Source: Parerythrobacter jejuensis (GTDB lineage Bacteria; Pseudomonadota; Alphaproteobacteria; Sphingomonadales; Sphingomonadaceae). From it: a stretch of 64,000 nucleotides of DNA. Under the pieces are notes generated by a model. That model was not told the DNA's origin and searched no databases. It saw only the letters and a list, made by a program, of their open reading frames with translations. Position numbers and translations under genes: made by a program. Below are positions 35,459 through 43,519 of the stretch, piece by piece. The stretch is taken from contig NZ_BAAAZF010000001.1 in the NCBI RefSeq assembly GCF_039536765.1, positions 1,116,001-1,180,000 on the forward strand, in the 5' to 3' direction. Within the stretch, counting starts at the first letter, position 1. Every line of letters begins with the position of its first letter.

Positions 35459-36223
35459 ATGGATCTCGGACTGGCAGGCAAGAAAGTCATCATGAATGGC
35501 GGCGCGCACGGGCTGGGGCTCGCCTCACTCCGGCATTTTGCGGCAGAAGGCGCGGATGTCGCTTTCTTCAGCCGCAAGGACGACAAGATCGAAGCGGCCA
35601 AGAAAGAAATCGATGCGGCCGGCCCGGGCAAGGTCCATGGTGAAGTGTTCGATATGGCCGATGGTGCAGACGCCTACAAGAAGTGGATCGGCGATGCCGC
35701 TGACGCGCTGGGCGGCTGCGATATCTTTGTCCACATGGCGAGCTCTTCGGGCACCGGTGGCACAGGCGACTGGCAGCAGGGCCTCGACATGGACATCATG
35801 GGCGCAGTCAACGCCATCGAAGTGCTGACCCCGCATCTGGAAGCGTCCGATAGCGGCTCGATCGTGCTGATGTCGTCCACTGCAGCGCTTGAAACCTTTG
35901 TCGCGCCGCAAGCTTTCAACGCGCTCAAGGCCGCGCTGATCACCCATGGATCGCAGCTGAGCCAGGCACTCGCGCCGCAAGGCATCCGTGTGAACTGCGT
36001 GTCGCCCGGCGCGATCTATTATCCCGGCGGCAACTGGGAAGTGATCAAGGACGCTGTTCCGCCGCTTTACGAAGGCACGCTGGCAAAAATGCCGATGGGC
36101 CGGTTCGGCGAGCCGGAGGAAGTGGCCAAGGCGGTGGTCTTCGTGGCCAGCCCTGCCTGTCCGTACATGACCGGAGCCAATGTCGTGATCGATGGCGGCT
36201 TTACCCAGCGCGTCCAGTTCTGA
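35459..36223 (+). CDS. SDR-fold protein lacking the catalytic tyrosine
   Basis: The 254-residue protein has the SDR fold: cofactor loop NGGAHGLGLAS, R39 after the second strand (FFSRK, hinting at NADP), and terminal VIDGG. Two features depart from the family: the NNAG motif is replaced by HMASSS, and the YxxxK site reads F153-N-A-L-K157 (codon TTC at 35915-35917), so the proton-donating tyrosine is absent. S139/S140 are retained. It starts the plus-strand group that continues with E1-alpha, E1-beta and the lipoyl protein. It may be a non-redox or altered-mechanism enzyme. Confidence 0.88.
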   Translation: MDLGLAGKKVIMNGGAHGLGLASLRHFAAEGADVAFFSRKDDKIEAAKKEIDAAGPGKVHGEVFDMADGADAYKKWIGDAADALGGCDIFVHMASSSGTGGTGDWQQGLDMDIMGAVNAIEVLTPHLEASDSGSIVLMSSTAALETFVAPQAFNALKAALITHGSQLSQALAPQGIRVNCVSPGAIYYPGGNWEVIKDAVPPLYEGTLAKMPMGRFGEPEEVAKAVVFVASPACPYMTGANVVIDGGFTQRVQF

Positions 36224-36259
36224 TCCTGACCCGTAACCCCCTAAGCGAAAGGGCCACTT

Positions 36260-37228
36260 ATGGCTGACATCGACCGCGAGAAGCTGCTCGATATCTACAC
36301 CCGCACCATGAAGGTGAACCGCACGGACGAGAAGTTCCGCGCCCTGCTGATGGAAGGCAAAGTCGCTGTAATGTATTACTGCGTGCGCGGGCAGGAGCTG
36401 GTCTCCGCCGCTGCGATGGCAGCGCTGGAGCAGGACGATTACGTCGTGTGCACCTATCGCGGCCAGGGCGAGCAAACCGCCAAGGGTATTCCGATCGAGA
36501 AATGGTGGGGCGAATGCCTCGGCAAGGATACCGGCACCTGCAAGGGCAAAGGCGGCACCATGCACATCACCGATCCCGACACCGGGATCATGGTCACCAC
36601 CGGCGTGGTCGGTTCGGGCCTGCCGATTGCGAATGGCCTGGCCATGGCGAGCCAAAACAACGGTGATGGCCGGGTCACACTGGTCAGCTTCGGCGATGGC
36701 GCGGCCAATATTGGAGGCTTCCACGAAGCAATGAACATGGCCCAGCTGTACAAGCTGCCGATCATCTTCCTGTGCCAGAACAACCGCTATGGCGAGCATA
36801 CCGCCTATGCCGACCATACCGACAGCCCCGACATTTCCAGCCGCGCATCCGGCTATGGCATGAAGGGGATCAAGGTTGACGGCAACGATGTGAACCAGAT
36901 CTACCCGGCAATGGAAGAAGCTGTCGCTCATGCCCGCTCCGGCAAGGGTCCGGTGCTGGTCGAGGCCATGTGTTACCGCATGATGGGCCACTTCTTCGGT
37001 TCCGATTTCTCCTACATGCCGCCCGAGCATCTGGAAGAAATGCAGCGCGAAGATCCGCTGCCCAAACTGCGCAAGGTGATGCTGGAGCACCAGTTTACCG
37101 AAGAAGAGCTCGACAAGATCGTGGCCGATATCGACGCCGAAATCGATGGCGCGGTCGAACATGCGCTGGCCGCCGACCTGCCGAGCACCGATGAAATCTA
37201 CAAAGATGTTCTTGAGGAGACCGCGTAA
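36260..37228 (+). CDS. Thiamine-dependent dehydrogenase E1 component, alpha subunit
   Basis: The 322-residue protein resembles the E1-alpha of pyruvate/acetoin/branched-chain 2-oxo acid dehydrogenases. The thiamine diphosphate motif is G145-D-G147...N174-N175 (SFGDGAANIGGFHEA to LCQNN). RGQE and YRGQGE segments near residues 43-72 are also typical. It would decarboxylate a 2-oxo acid or cleave an acyloin and pass the acyl or aldehyde unit to a lipoyl group. Its stop overlaps the beta-subunit start by one base (TAATG). Confidence 0.92.
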   Translation: MADIDREKLLDIYTRTMKVNRTDEKFRALLMEGKVAVMYYCVRGQELVSAAAMAALEQDDYVVCTYRGQGEQTAKGIPIEKWWGECLGKDTGTCKGKGGTMHITDPDTGIMVTTGVVGSGLPIANGLAMASQNNGDGRVTLVSFGDGAANIGGFHEAMNMAQLYKLPIIFLCQNNRYGEHTAYADHTDSPDISSRASGYGMKGIKVDGNDVNQIYPAMEEAVAHARSGKGPVLVEAMCYRMMGHFFGSDFSYMPPEHLEEMQREDPLPKLRKVMLEHQFTEEELDKIVADIDAEIDGAVEHALAADLPSTDEIYKDVLEETA

Positions 37229-38214
37229 TGGCTGAAATCACCATGACCGAGGCCCTCAACAAGGCCATCGATGAAGCCATGGCCGAGGATGACGGCGTCT
37301 TCTGCCTGGGCGAAGATGTTGCGGCCAAGCAAGGCGGCGGCGTGTTCAAAGTCACCTCCGGCCTGACCGAGAAATATGGCGAGAACCGCATTCGCGCGAC
37401 GCCGATTTCGGAAACCGCGATCGTCGGTGCTGCCGTGGGTGCTGCACTGGCCGGGCAACGTCCGATCTGTGAAATCATGCTGATGAATTTCGTCGGCGTG
37501 TGCATGGACCAGATCGTCAACCACGCCGCCAAGCTGCGCTTTATGTCGGGCGGGCAAACGCCCTGCCCGATGGTGCTGCGCACAACTACGGGCGTGGGTG
37601 TCGGCTTTGGCGGGCAGCACTCCGATATGCTGGAAGCATGGTTCGCCCATGTCGCCGGCATTCACGTGGTCACGCCCAGCAACGCGGCCGATGCGCGCGG
37701 GCTGATGCGGGCCTCCATCGATGCCAATGATCCGGTCATCTTTATCGAAAACATCCTGTGTTACGGGCTCAAATCCGAAGATCCCGGCCCAGGCTATCGC
37801 GTGCCTTTGGGCAAAGCAGCGATTGCCAAGGAAGGCAGCGACATCACGCTGGTGACTTATGGTCGGACCGTTCTCGATGCGCTCGAAGTCGCGGGTGAGC
37901 TCGACAAGGAAGGCATCTCTGTCGAAGTGATCGATCTGCGGACGATCGCGCCGTATGACGAGGAAACCGTGCTGGCTTCGGTGCGCAAGACCGGCCGCGC
38001 GATCACCCTGCACGAGGCTGTGCGGCCCTTCGGCACCGGTGCCGAAATTGCTGCCAACATACAGGAGAAATGCTGGGACTCGCTCAAAGGGCCGGTGCGC
38101 CGCATCGGGGGCACATTTTCTGCCGTGCCCTTCGCCACAGTGCTGGAACAGGCGTGGATTCCGCAGAAAAGCGATCTGGCCGGCCAGATCAAGGCCAGCG
38201 TGGGGAAAGCCTGA
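37228..38214 (+). CDS. Thiamine-dependent dehydrogenase E1 component, beta subunit
   Basis: The 328-residue protein carries the transketolase pyrimidine-binding and C-terminal domains. Motifs include GEDVAAKQGGGVFKVTSGL, the catalytic-glutamate region TPISETAIVGAAVG, and ITLHEAVRPFGTGAEIA. It pairs with the preceding alpha subunit to form the heterotetrameric E1. It is co-translated with it and followed after 3 bases by the lipoyl carrier gene. The closest known arrangement is the acetoin dehydrogenase type, but the substrate is undetermined. Confidence 0.92.
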   Translation: MAEITMTEALNKAIDEAMAEDDGVFCLGEDVAAKQGGGVFKVTSGLTEKYGENRIRATPISETAIVGAAVGAALAGQRPICEIMLMNFVGVCMDQIVNHAAKLRFMSGGQTPCPMVLRTTTGVGVGFGGQHSDMLEAWFAHVAGIHVVTPSNAADARGLMRASIDANDPVIFIENILCYGLKSEDPGPGYRVPLGKAAIAKEGSDITLVTYGRTVLDALEVAGELDKEGISVEVIDLRTIAPYDEETVLASVRKTGRAITLHEAVRPFGTGAEIAANIQEKCWDSLKGPVRRIGGTFSAVPFATVLEQAWIPQKSDLAGQIKASVGKA

Positions 38215-38217
38215 CCG

Positions 38218-38448
38218 ATGGCGAATGAAATCCGCATTCCCAAACTGGGCATGAGCGCGCAGGAAGTCACCCTGACCGAGTGGATGTTCGGCGATGGCGA
38301 AGCGGTCTCGACCGGCGATGTGATCTATACCGTGGAAACCGACAAGACGACTGTCGAGGTACAGGCGCAAGCCAGCGGTACGATCCATCCCACCGGTGAC
38401 GAGGGCGCTGTCTACAAAGTCGGCGACCTCGTCGGCACGATTGCCTGA
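38218..38448 (+). CDS. Stand-alone lipoyl-domain carrier protein
   Basis: The 76-residue protein consists of one biotin/lipoyl attachment domain: KLGMSAQEVTLTEWMFGDGEAV and VETDKTTVEV, with lipoylated lysine K43. No E2 acyltransferase domain follows; the gene ends and a different gene begins at 38459. The E1 proteins upstream therefore seem to use a free carrier. The acyltransferase (E2 core) and E3 are not near. Confidence 0.9.
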   Translation: MANEIRIPKLGMSAQEVTLTEWMFGDGEAVSTGDVIYTVETDKTTVEVQAQASGTIHPTGDEGAVYKVGDLVGTIA

Positions 38449-38458
38449 GGCGGGCCGG

Positions 38459-38845
38459 ATGAGCACACCGCGCGAGCTGCTGAGTCAGGTCTATGCCAAG
38501 GCTGGCGCCCGCGACTGGGACGGGGTCGAGGCCCTGATCCATCCCGATTTCATCCTCCACGAAGGGGAATCGCTTCCCTTTGGCGGGCAATGGACGGGCA
38601 AGGATGCTCTGCAACGCTGCGCTGCGGCAATGTATGGCACTTGGGAAGCAGCCTCGGTCGATATCCATGACATTACCGGCGGAGACGAATGGGCGGTGGT
38701 TGTCCTGACCCTCACCATGACATCGAAAAAGGGTGGCGCGCCATTCCAGCAAACCGTCTGCGAAGCTGGCCGGTTCAAAGACGGGCTGTTGCATGAATTG
38801 CGCATCCATTATTTCGATGCGGCGGAAATCGCCGGGAAAGCCTGA
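38459..38845 (+). CDS. SnoaL-like (NTF2-fold) protein
   Basis: The 128-residue protein shows the NTF2/SnoaL cone fold: helical start LLSQVYAKAGARDWDGVEALIHPDFILHE, then WTGKDALQRCA and strands ending FKDGLLHELRIHYFD. Family members include isomerases, cyclases and hydrolases of polyketides and steroids. It sits in the same plus-strand group as E1 and the lipoyl protein, 10 bases after the latter and 6 bases before the NmrA-like gene. The active site cannot be assigned. Confidence 0.75.
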   Translation: MSTPRELLSQVYAKAGARDWDGVEALIHPDFILHEGESLPFGGQWTGKDALQRCAAAMYGTWEAASVDIHDITGGDEWAVVVLTLTMTSKKGGAPFQQTVCEAGRFKDGLLHELRIHYFDAAEIAGKA

Positions 38846-38851
38846 CGCCCG

Positions 38852-39775
38852 ATGACAATCGAGAAAATCTGTGTGCTTGGTGCGCCTGCCGACCAGGGCC
38901 AGCCCTTGGTGCAGTCGCTGCGCAAGGCCGGCTTCCACGTCACTGCCGGCGTGCGACGACGGAATGCGCTGGCTGATACGCCCTTCCCGGATCTGCCGAC
39001 TATCCATGCCGACATTACCGATCCCGATGCGATGGCGACGGCATTTACCGGGCAGGACGCAGCAGCGTTCCATTTGCCGTTTGAATTCGATCGGGAAAAG
39101 GCAGCAGGATTTGGTCGGGTCATCGCAGAAGGGGCGCAGCGCGCCGGACTGAAGAAGATCGTTTTCAATACCGCCTGTTTTGTAGCGGATCATGATCTGG
39201 ATCTGTCAGCCCATGATGGACGACGCGATATCGAGGCGGCACTGGAAGCGACCGGCATCCCGTGCGTCTTCATCGAGCCGACCGTGTTCATGGACAACCA
39301 GTACCGGATCTGGACCCGACCGCTGATCATGCGCGAAGGGGTGTTTGCTTATCCGGCCAAGCCTGACCTGAAGATCAATTGGGTCTGCCTGGACGATGTC
39401 GCCCAGGCCATGACGCGTGCCTTGCAAACCGATGCAGCCGATGGCCAGCATGTGCCGCTTGGAGGGCCGCAAGCTCTGGTCGGTGACGAGGTTGCCGCGA
39501 ATCTGTCCGAAGCGATTGGCAAACCAGTCCGTTTCCAGAGCCTCGCACCAGAGGAATTTGCCGCACGGATGAGCGAACTCGTTACGGGTTCGCGCGAGGT
39601 CCAGCCGCTCAGCATCTATGACGGGATGGCCAAGTTCTACGCGTGGTACAATGCGCAGCCGACATCACCGCTGTTGGCCGATCCGGCGCACGCGCGGGAC
39701 TTGCTCGGGATGGAGCCGACAACCCATCTCGATTGGGCCAAATCCATGGATTGGAGTGCAGGCCTGCCGGGCTAG
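38852..39775 (+). CDS. NmrA-like NAD(P)-binding protein
   Basis: The 307-residue protein has an N-terminal Rossmann motif (ICVLGAPADQGQPLVQSLRKAG) and the layout of atypical SDRs of the NmrA type (FHLPFEFDREKAAGFGRVIAEGAQRAGLKKIVFNT). No classical YxxxK is obvious. Family members may act as NADPH-dependent reductases or redox sensors. It is the last gene of the 35459-39775 group and converges with the SDR at 39786. Confidence 0.8.
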   Translation: MTIEKICVLGAPADQGQPLVQSLRKAGFHVTAGVRRRNALADTPFPDLPTIHADITDPDAMATAFTGQDAAAFHLPFEFDREKAAGFGRVIAEGAQRAGLKKIVFNTACFVADHDLDLSAHDGRRDIEAALEATGIPCVFIEPTVFMDNQYRIWTRPLIMREGVFAYPAKPDLKINWVCLDDVAQAMTRALQTDAADGQHVPLGGPQALVGDEVAANLSEAIGKPVRFQSLAPEEFAARMSELVTGSREVQPLSIYDGMAKFYAWYNAQPTSPLLADPAHARDLLGMEPTTHLDWAKSMDWSAGLPG

Positions 39776-39785
39776 GCCAGAGCAG

Positions 39786-40538
39786 CTACAGCGTCTGCCC
39801 GTCATCCAGCACGAAGTCCGTGCCGGTCACGAATTCCGCAGCATCGGAGCACAGGAAGAGCAGCATCGCATCGAGCCCTTCCTGCCCCATCAGGCGCTGT
39901 TTCGGGAAGCGTTTGACCTGTTTCTTGCCCATATCGGTATCGAACCAATCGGCATTGATATCGGTGCGGATATAGCCGGGCGAGATCGTGTTGACGCACA
40001 TTCCGCGCCGTGCCCATTCGCGCGCCAGGGTCCGCCCCAACTGCACCACGCCTGCTTTGCTTGCCGAATAGGCCGCCAGGCCGGGCGAGGGTTGAAACGC
40101 CGTGATCGAGGCGATCATTACAATCCTGCCATTGGTCTGTCCCGCCGCCATCAGTCGCTTGGCACCCTCGCGGGCCGTCAGTAGCGCCCCTTTCAGATTG
40201 ACGTTCAGCGTCCGCTCGATTTCGTCTTCGGGCATATCGGTGGCCATCCCGGCCCCGTCGATCCCGGCATTGGCCACGATCGTATCGACGGTGCCGAAGG
40301 CGGCTTCGGCCGCGTCATAGCCGGCAATGACGTCCGCCTCGCGCGCGACATCCATTTGGATCGCCGTTGCCCGCGCGCCAAGCTCGCCAGCCAGCGTGTC
40401 GAGCCGATCCTTGCGCCGAGCCGCGAGGGCCACATTGGCACCCGATTGAGCAAGCAGCTGACCGAAGCGAGCTCCCAGTCCCGAGGATGCGCCAGTGACG
40501 ATCGCCGTGCGCCCAGTGAGGTCAAACGAAAAGCCCAC
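39786..40538 (-). CDS. SDR family oxidoreductase
   Basis: The 250-residue classical SDR has TGASSGLGARF, a basic NADP-type residue after strand 2 (LAARRKDR), VANAG, and catalytic IASITAFQPSPGLAAYSASK. C-terminal VTGTDFVLDDG is typical. It follows the Rieske oxygenase gene by one base on the same strand. It probably acts on the oxygenase product, for example as a dihydrodiol or hydroxy-compound dehydrogenase; this is inferred from position. Confidence 0.9.
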   Translation of the reverse strand: MGFSFDLTGRTAIVTGASSGLGARFGQLLAQSGANVALAARRKDRLDTLAGELGARATAIQMDVAREADVIAGYDAAEAAFGTVDTIVANAGIDGAGMATDMPEDEIERTLNVNLKGALLTAREGAKRLMAAGQTNGRIVMIASITAFQPSPGLAAYSASKAGVVQLGRTLAREWARRGMCVNTISPGYIRTDINADWFDTDMGKKQVKRFPKQRLMGQEGLDAMLLFLCSDAAEFVTGTDFVLDDGQTL

Positions 40539-40539
40539 C

Positions 40540-41958
40540 TCAGGCCGGCAATTCGCCGTTGATATATTTCATCAGCGTGGTCTGGAAATGCCGGACCCGG
40601 CTGTCCTGGTACTTGCCCAGTTCCAGCATACCGTCCTTCATCGCCTTCATCCCGGTCTGGACATGCGGCAAATTGGCCATGTCCTGATCGAACACATTTG
40701 CCAGCTGCGGGCCCATCTTGTCCGCCGCCCAGGCAAAGGGCTCATCGTCGGGTATATAGGTCCGCTCGACAGCGCGCGGCCGATCCTCGCCCTTCGGTGT
40801 CGGGAACAGCAGCCGGATTTCCATCACGCACCAATCGGGCGTATCGCCCGGCAGCCAGCGATAGACCAGCGTCGGCAGATATCCGATCCACGGGCTGAAA
40901 TTGGGGAAGATATTGTAAGTGAAATTATCGAGGATCTCGGCATCAGACGCTTCGGAATAGTCATAGCCGTATTGCTCGGTGAAGCCTTTACGCCCGGCCT
41001 CTGCCAGCACTTTACGCGCCATCAACGGATCGTCGGCATCAAACTCGTCACCGCCATCGCCCGCAGCAAAGCGGCGATTGGTGCTTGCATCGGCGCCACC
41101 GGAGAACTCGTTCATTTTCTCCAGAACATAGTTCTGGTCTTTCCCGTAGAGGTGCGGACTCAGGACACCGGACGGTGTGATCGCGCGATTGAAATGGTCA
41201 CCGATATGATCGTAGCGACTGTTTGCATCCCCCAGGAATGGCAACAGTTGCGGGTGCGTGGTGATCGAATGCCACGCCTCCATGAAAGCTTCCGCCGTTG
41301 CTTTCCAGTTGGCCGGAATCCGCTTCGCGATCCACATGCCAGTAAATCGGTTCTCGAAATCATACCGCTCATAATGGCTGGCCGCCGGGCCGAGCCATTC
41401 GGCAAAATCGGGCAGGTCATCATTCTCCGTGATCATGATGAAACCATGCCATTCTTCCACCCGGACTTCGGGCAGGCTCATATCCTTCTCTTCGAGATGC
41501 TTGAAATCCCATGCGCAGGGGATTTCTTTCAGGCTGCCATCATTCTTCCAGGCAAAACCATGGAACGGGCATTTGAGCTGGGTGGTGGTACCGGATTTGG
41601 TGCGCAGCTTGCGCCCGCGATGCAGGCAGGCATTGTAAAACGCCTTCACCGTCCCGTCTTGTTGGCGGACCAGCAGGTAGCTGCGATCATTGATCTCGAA
41701 CACGACCGTATCGCCAGGATCAGGCATTTCATCGACGCGCGCCGCGAACAGCCAGACATTGGGCCACAGCCTCTCCCGCTCCAGCCGCGCGAACTCTTCG
41801 CTGACATAGGACTCGGTCGAGAGAGCCTCGGTCCCCATGTCGGCGATCGTCTCTTCGAACAGGTAATCGGGCGGTGTGCGGGTATCGCCTTCCAGCATCT
41901 CGGTATAGTCCATACCGGGGCAGCGATCATCGCGGACGACCTTGGTGCTCTCGTTCAT
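40540..41958 (-). CDS. Rieske non-heme iron oxygenase, large subunit
   Basis: The second Rieske oxygenase has 472 residues. [2Fe-2S] ligands: C111 and H113 (ACLHRGRK), C130 and H133 (CPFHGF). The iron site is NWKATAEAFMEAWHSITTH. It is longer and clearly different from the one at 30379, so it is not a recent duplicate. The start at 41958 has GAGAGGG about 10 bases upstream. It forms a pair with the SDR that follows directly, and is divergent from the VOC gene. No small subunit or redox partner is near. Confidence 0.9.
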   Translation of the reverse strand: MNESTKVVRDDRCPGMDYTEMLEGDTRTPPDYLFEETIADMGTEALSTESYVSEEFARLERERLWPNVWLFAARVDEMPDPGDTVVFEINDRSYLLVRQQDGTVKAFYNACLHRGRKLRTKSGTTTQLKCPFHGFAWKNDGSLKEIPCAWDFKHLEEKDMSLPEVRVEEWHGFIMITENDDLPDFAEWLGPAASHYERYDFENRFTGMWIAKRIPANWKATAEAFMEAWHSITTHPQLLPFLGDANSRYDHIGDHFNRAITPSGVLSPHLYGKDQNYVLEKMNEFSGGADASTNRRFAAGDGGDEFDADDPLMARKVLAEAGRKGFTEQYGYDYSEASDAEILDNFTYNIFPNFSPWIGYLPTLVYRWLPGDTPDWCVMEIRLLFPTPKGEDRPRAVERTYIPDDEPFAWAADKMGPQLANVFDQDMANLPHVQTGMKAMKDGMLELGKYQDSRVRHFQTTLMKYINGELPA

Positions 41959-42057
41959 CGAAAAGAACCCTCTCACATTGCGCAGTTTCGATTACGCATT
42001 TCATGCCACAACGTGGCCATGAGTTATCCTAGCGTAACTGTGAGGAGTGAGGCAAAA

Positions 42058-42600
42058 ATGGCCGTCGCGAACAGCATATCCGCCCTGGGCCCTGTCATGC
42101 AGCTGGCCTTCGTCCCGAGCGACTTTGATGCCGCCATCCGGCATTGGACTCAGACCATGGGCGTGGGGCCGTTTTTCCTGATGGAGAGCATCGCGCTCGA
42201 CGATATGCGCTATTGCGGGGAACCGACCGAAGCCGTCTTCACACTGGCGCTGGCCTATTGGGGCGACATGCAAATCGAACTGATCCGGCCGGAAAACGAC
42301 GCGCCTTCGCACCTTTCAGGTGACTACGGGGTGCGGGATCGATTGCACCATACCTGCCTGCTGCTCGACGATATCGCAGATGCTTACGCAGCCTGCGAGA
42401 AACATGGCGCGAAAATCCTGGTCGAGGGCAAAGTGGGCGACGAAGGCGCGGTGATCTATGCCGATCCGGGTGGAGGCCCGGGCCACGTGGTCGAAATGCT
42501 GCAAACCCAGCCCGGAACCCATGATTTGTTCGGGATGATCAAACAGACCGGCATCGGCTGGGACGGAAAAGATCCAATCCGCTCGCTCGGAGCGGGTTAG
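42058..42600 (+). CDS. VOC family (glyoxalase-like) protein
   Basis: The 180-residue protein has two vicinal-oxygen-chelate beta-alpha-beta modules: LGPVMQLAFVPSDFDAAIRHWTQTMGVGPFF and RLHHTCLLLDDIADAYAAC. VOC proteins include epimerases, lyases and extradiol dioxygenases. The length and single repeat pair fit a glyoxalase/methylmalonyl-CoA-epimerase-like enzyme better than a two-domain extradiol enzyme. Start 42058 follows GAGGAGTGAGG. It is convergent with the LuxR gene, 3 bases apart. Confidence 0.8.
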   Translation: MAVANSISALGPVMQLAFVPSDFDAAIRHWTQTMGVGPFFLMESIALDDMRYCGEPTEAVFTLALAYWGDMQIELIRPENDAPSHLSGDYGVRDRLHHTCLLLDDIADAYAACEKHGAKILVEGKVGDEGAVIYADPGGGPGHVVEMLQTQPGTHDLFGMIKQTGIGWDGKDPIRSLGAG

Positions 42601-42603
42601 CCG

Positions 42604-43419
42604 CTATTCGCTTGCGCCGAGATAACCCAGCTGGCCGGCCTTGAAGATCGCCTGCGCCCGGTTGACGGCGTTCAGTTTTTCGCCCGCACGATGGATATGA
42701 TAGCGGATCGTCGCATGGCTACGCTCCAGTATCATACTGATTTCCATGTCCGTCTTGCCGATCGCAGCCCAGCGCAAGCACTCGACTTCGCGCTTGGACA
42801 AGACGCAATCGCTGGGAATACGCCGCTTAGCACGATGCGCCTGGACGTAGCCTGCAACAAAACGCCTGACAGCCGCTGACAGCAATTCGCCATGCAGAGC
42901 GAAATCCTGCGAAAGGTCCGTCTTGTCCAGATCTTCGGATATGAAACTGTTGGCCGAGATCTGCGCGAATGGCAGATGGATTGGAACAACGATGGCTGCC
43001 TTGCACAAGGATCGCTTTTCAAAATCGCGCAGGTCGATTTCGTCGAGATAGCTGTTGGCCCACATGGTGTGGAAGCCATCGGCATTGACCCAGAACGGCT
43101 CGCTCTCGTAGCGACAGGCCCGTGGCAAGGGTGAATGCAGCGCAAGGCGATGGTCTTCCCACCACCGCATACCATCATCCAGCCAGCCGAAGATGTCTCC
43201 GTTGATGATCGTGCCATCGGCATCAATCATCGGCTCCTTGGACGAAATGTCATCGCACGTGCTGACCCTGAACCCGCGTTCGCGAGCCAGTTCTGCCAGC
43301 GCAACAGCTGCATCGTGAATATCCTCGGTGCTGCGAACGGTCACTGTTTCCAGAACCTTTGACACCGACGAGCCGATCCGCTGTCGCGGGAATTCAACTA
43401 CCTCTGCCCTCATGTGCAT
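42604..43419 (-). CDS. LuxR-family transcriptional regulator
   Basis: A 271-residue regulator with a C-terminal GerE/LuxR helix-turn-helix (LSKREVECLRWAAIGKTDMEISMIL, then ATIRYHIHRAGEKLNAVNRAQAI). The N-terminal about 190 residues resemble an autoinducer-binding-like sensor domain, only loosely recognisable. No LuxI-type synthase is in the window, so it would be a LuxR solo, perhaps sensing a pathway compound. The first ATG of the frame (43419) was chosen; an upstream TTG is unlikely. It is the only regulator in the catabolic region and is next to the end of the long minus-strand operon. Confidence 0.82.
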   Translation of the reverse strand: MHMRAEVVEFPRQRIGSSVSKVLETVTVRSTEDIHDAAVALAELARERGFRVSTCDDISSKEPMIDADGTIINGDIFGWLDDGMRWWEDHRLALHSPLPRACRYESEPFWVNADGFHTMWANSYLDEIDLRDFEKRSLCKAAIVVPIHLPFAQISANSFISEDLDKTDLSQDFALHGELLSAAVRRFVAGYVQAHRAKRRIPSDCVLSKREVECLRWAAIGKTDMEISMILERSHATIRYHIHRAGEKLNAVNRAQAIFKAGQLGYLGASE

Positions 43420-43490
43420 AGGTATCCACGATTTTTGCGGGATGCACAAACGATTCGTGCGCTTGACGCAACGTCACAGGTATCGATCAT

Positions 43491-43506
43491 TGCGCCAACA
43501 GGCGCA
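43491..43506. other. Perfect 6-bp hairpin after the acyl-CoA dehydrogenase operon
   Basis: TGCGCC (43491-43496) and GGCGCA (43501-43506) enclose AACA, 14 bases past the stop at 43520. There is no T tract on the minus strand, so it is at best a weak terminator or an operator for the LuxR gene downstream. Confidence 0.3.
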
Positions 43507-43519
43507 GTTCAGGAAATTT

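Noticed and set aside
40495-42057. 701-residue open frame leading into the VOC gene
   Set aside because: It is antisense of the second Rieske gene; the real start at 42058 has a strong ribosome site.
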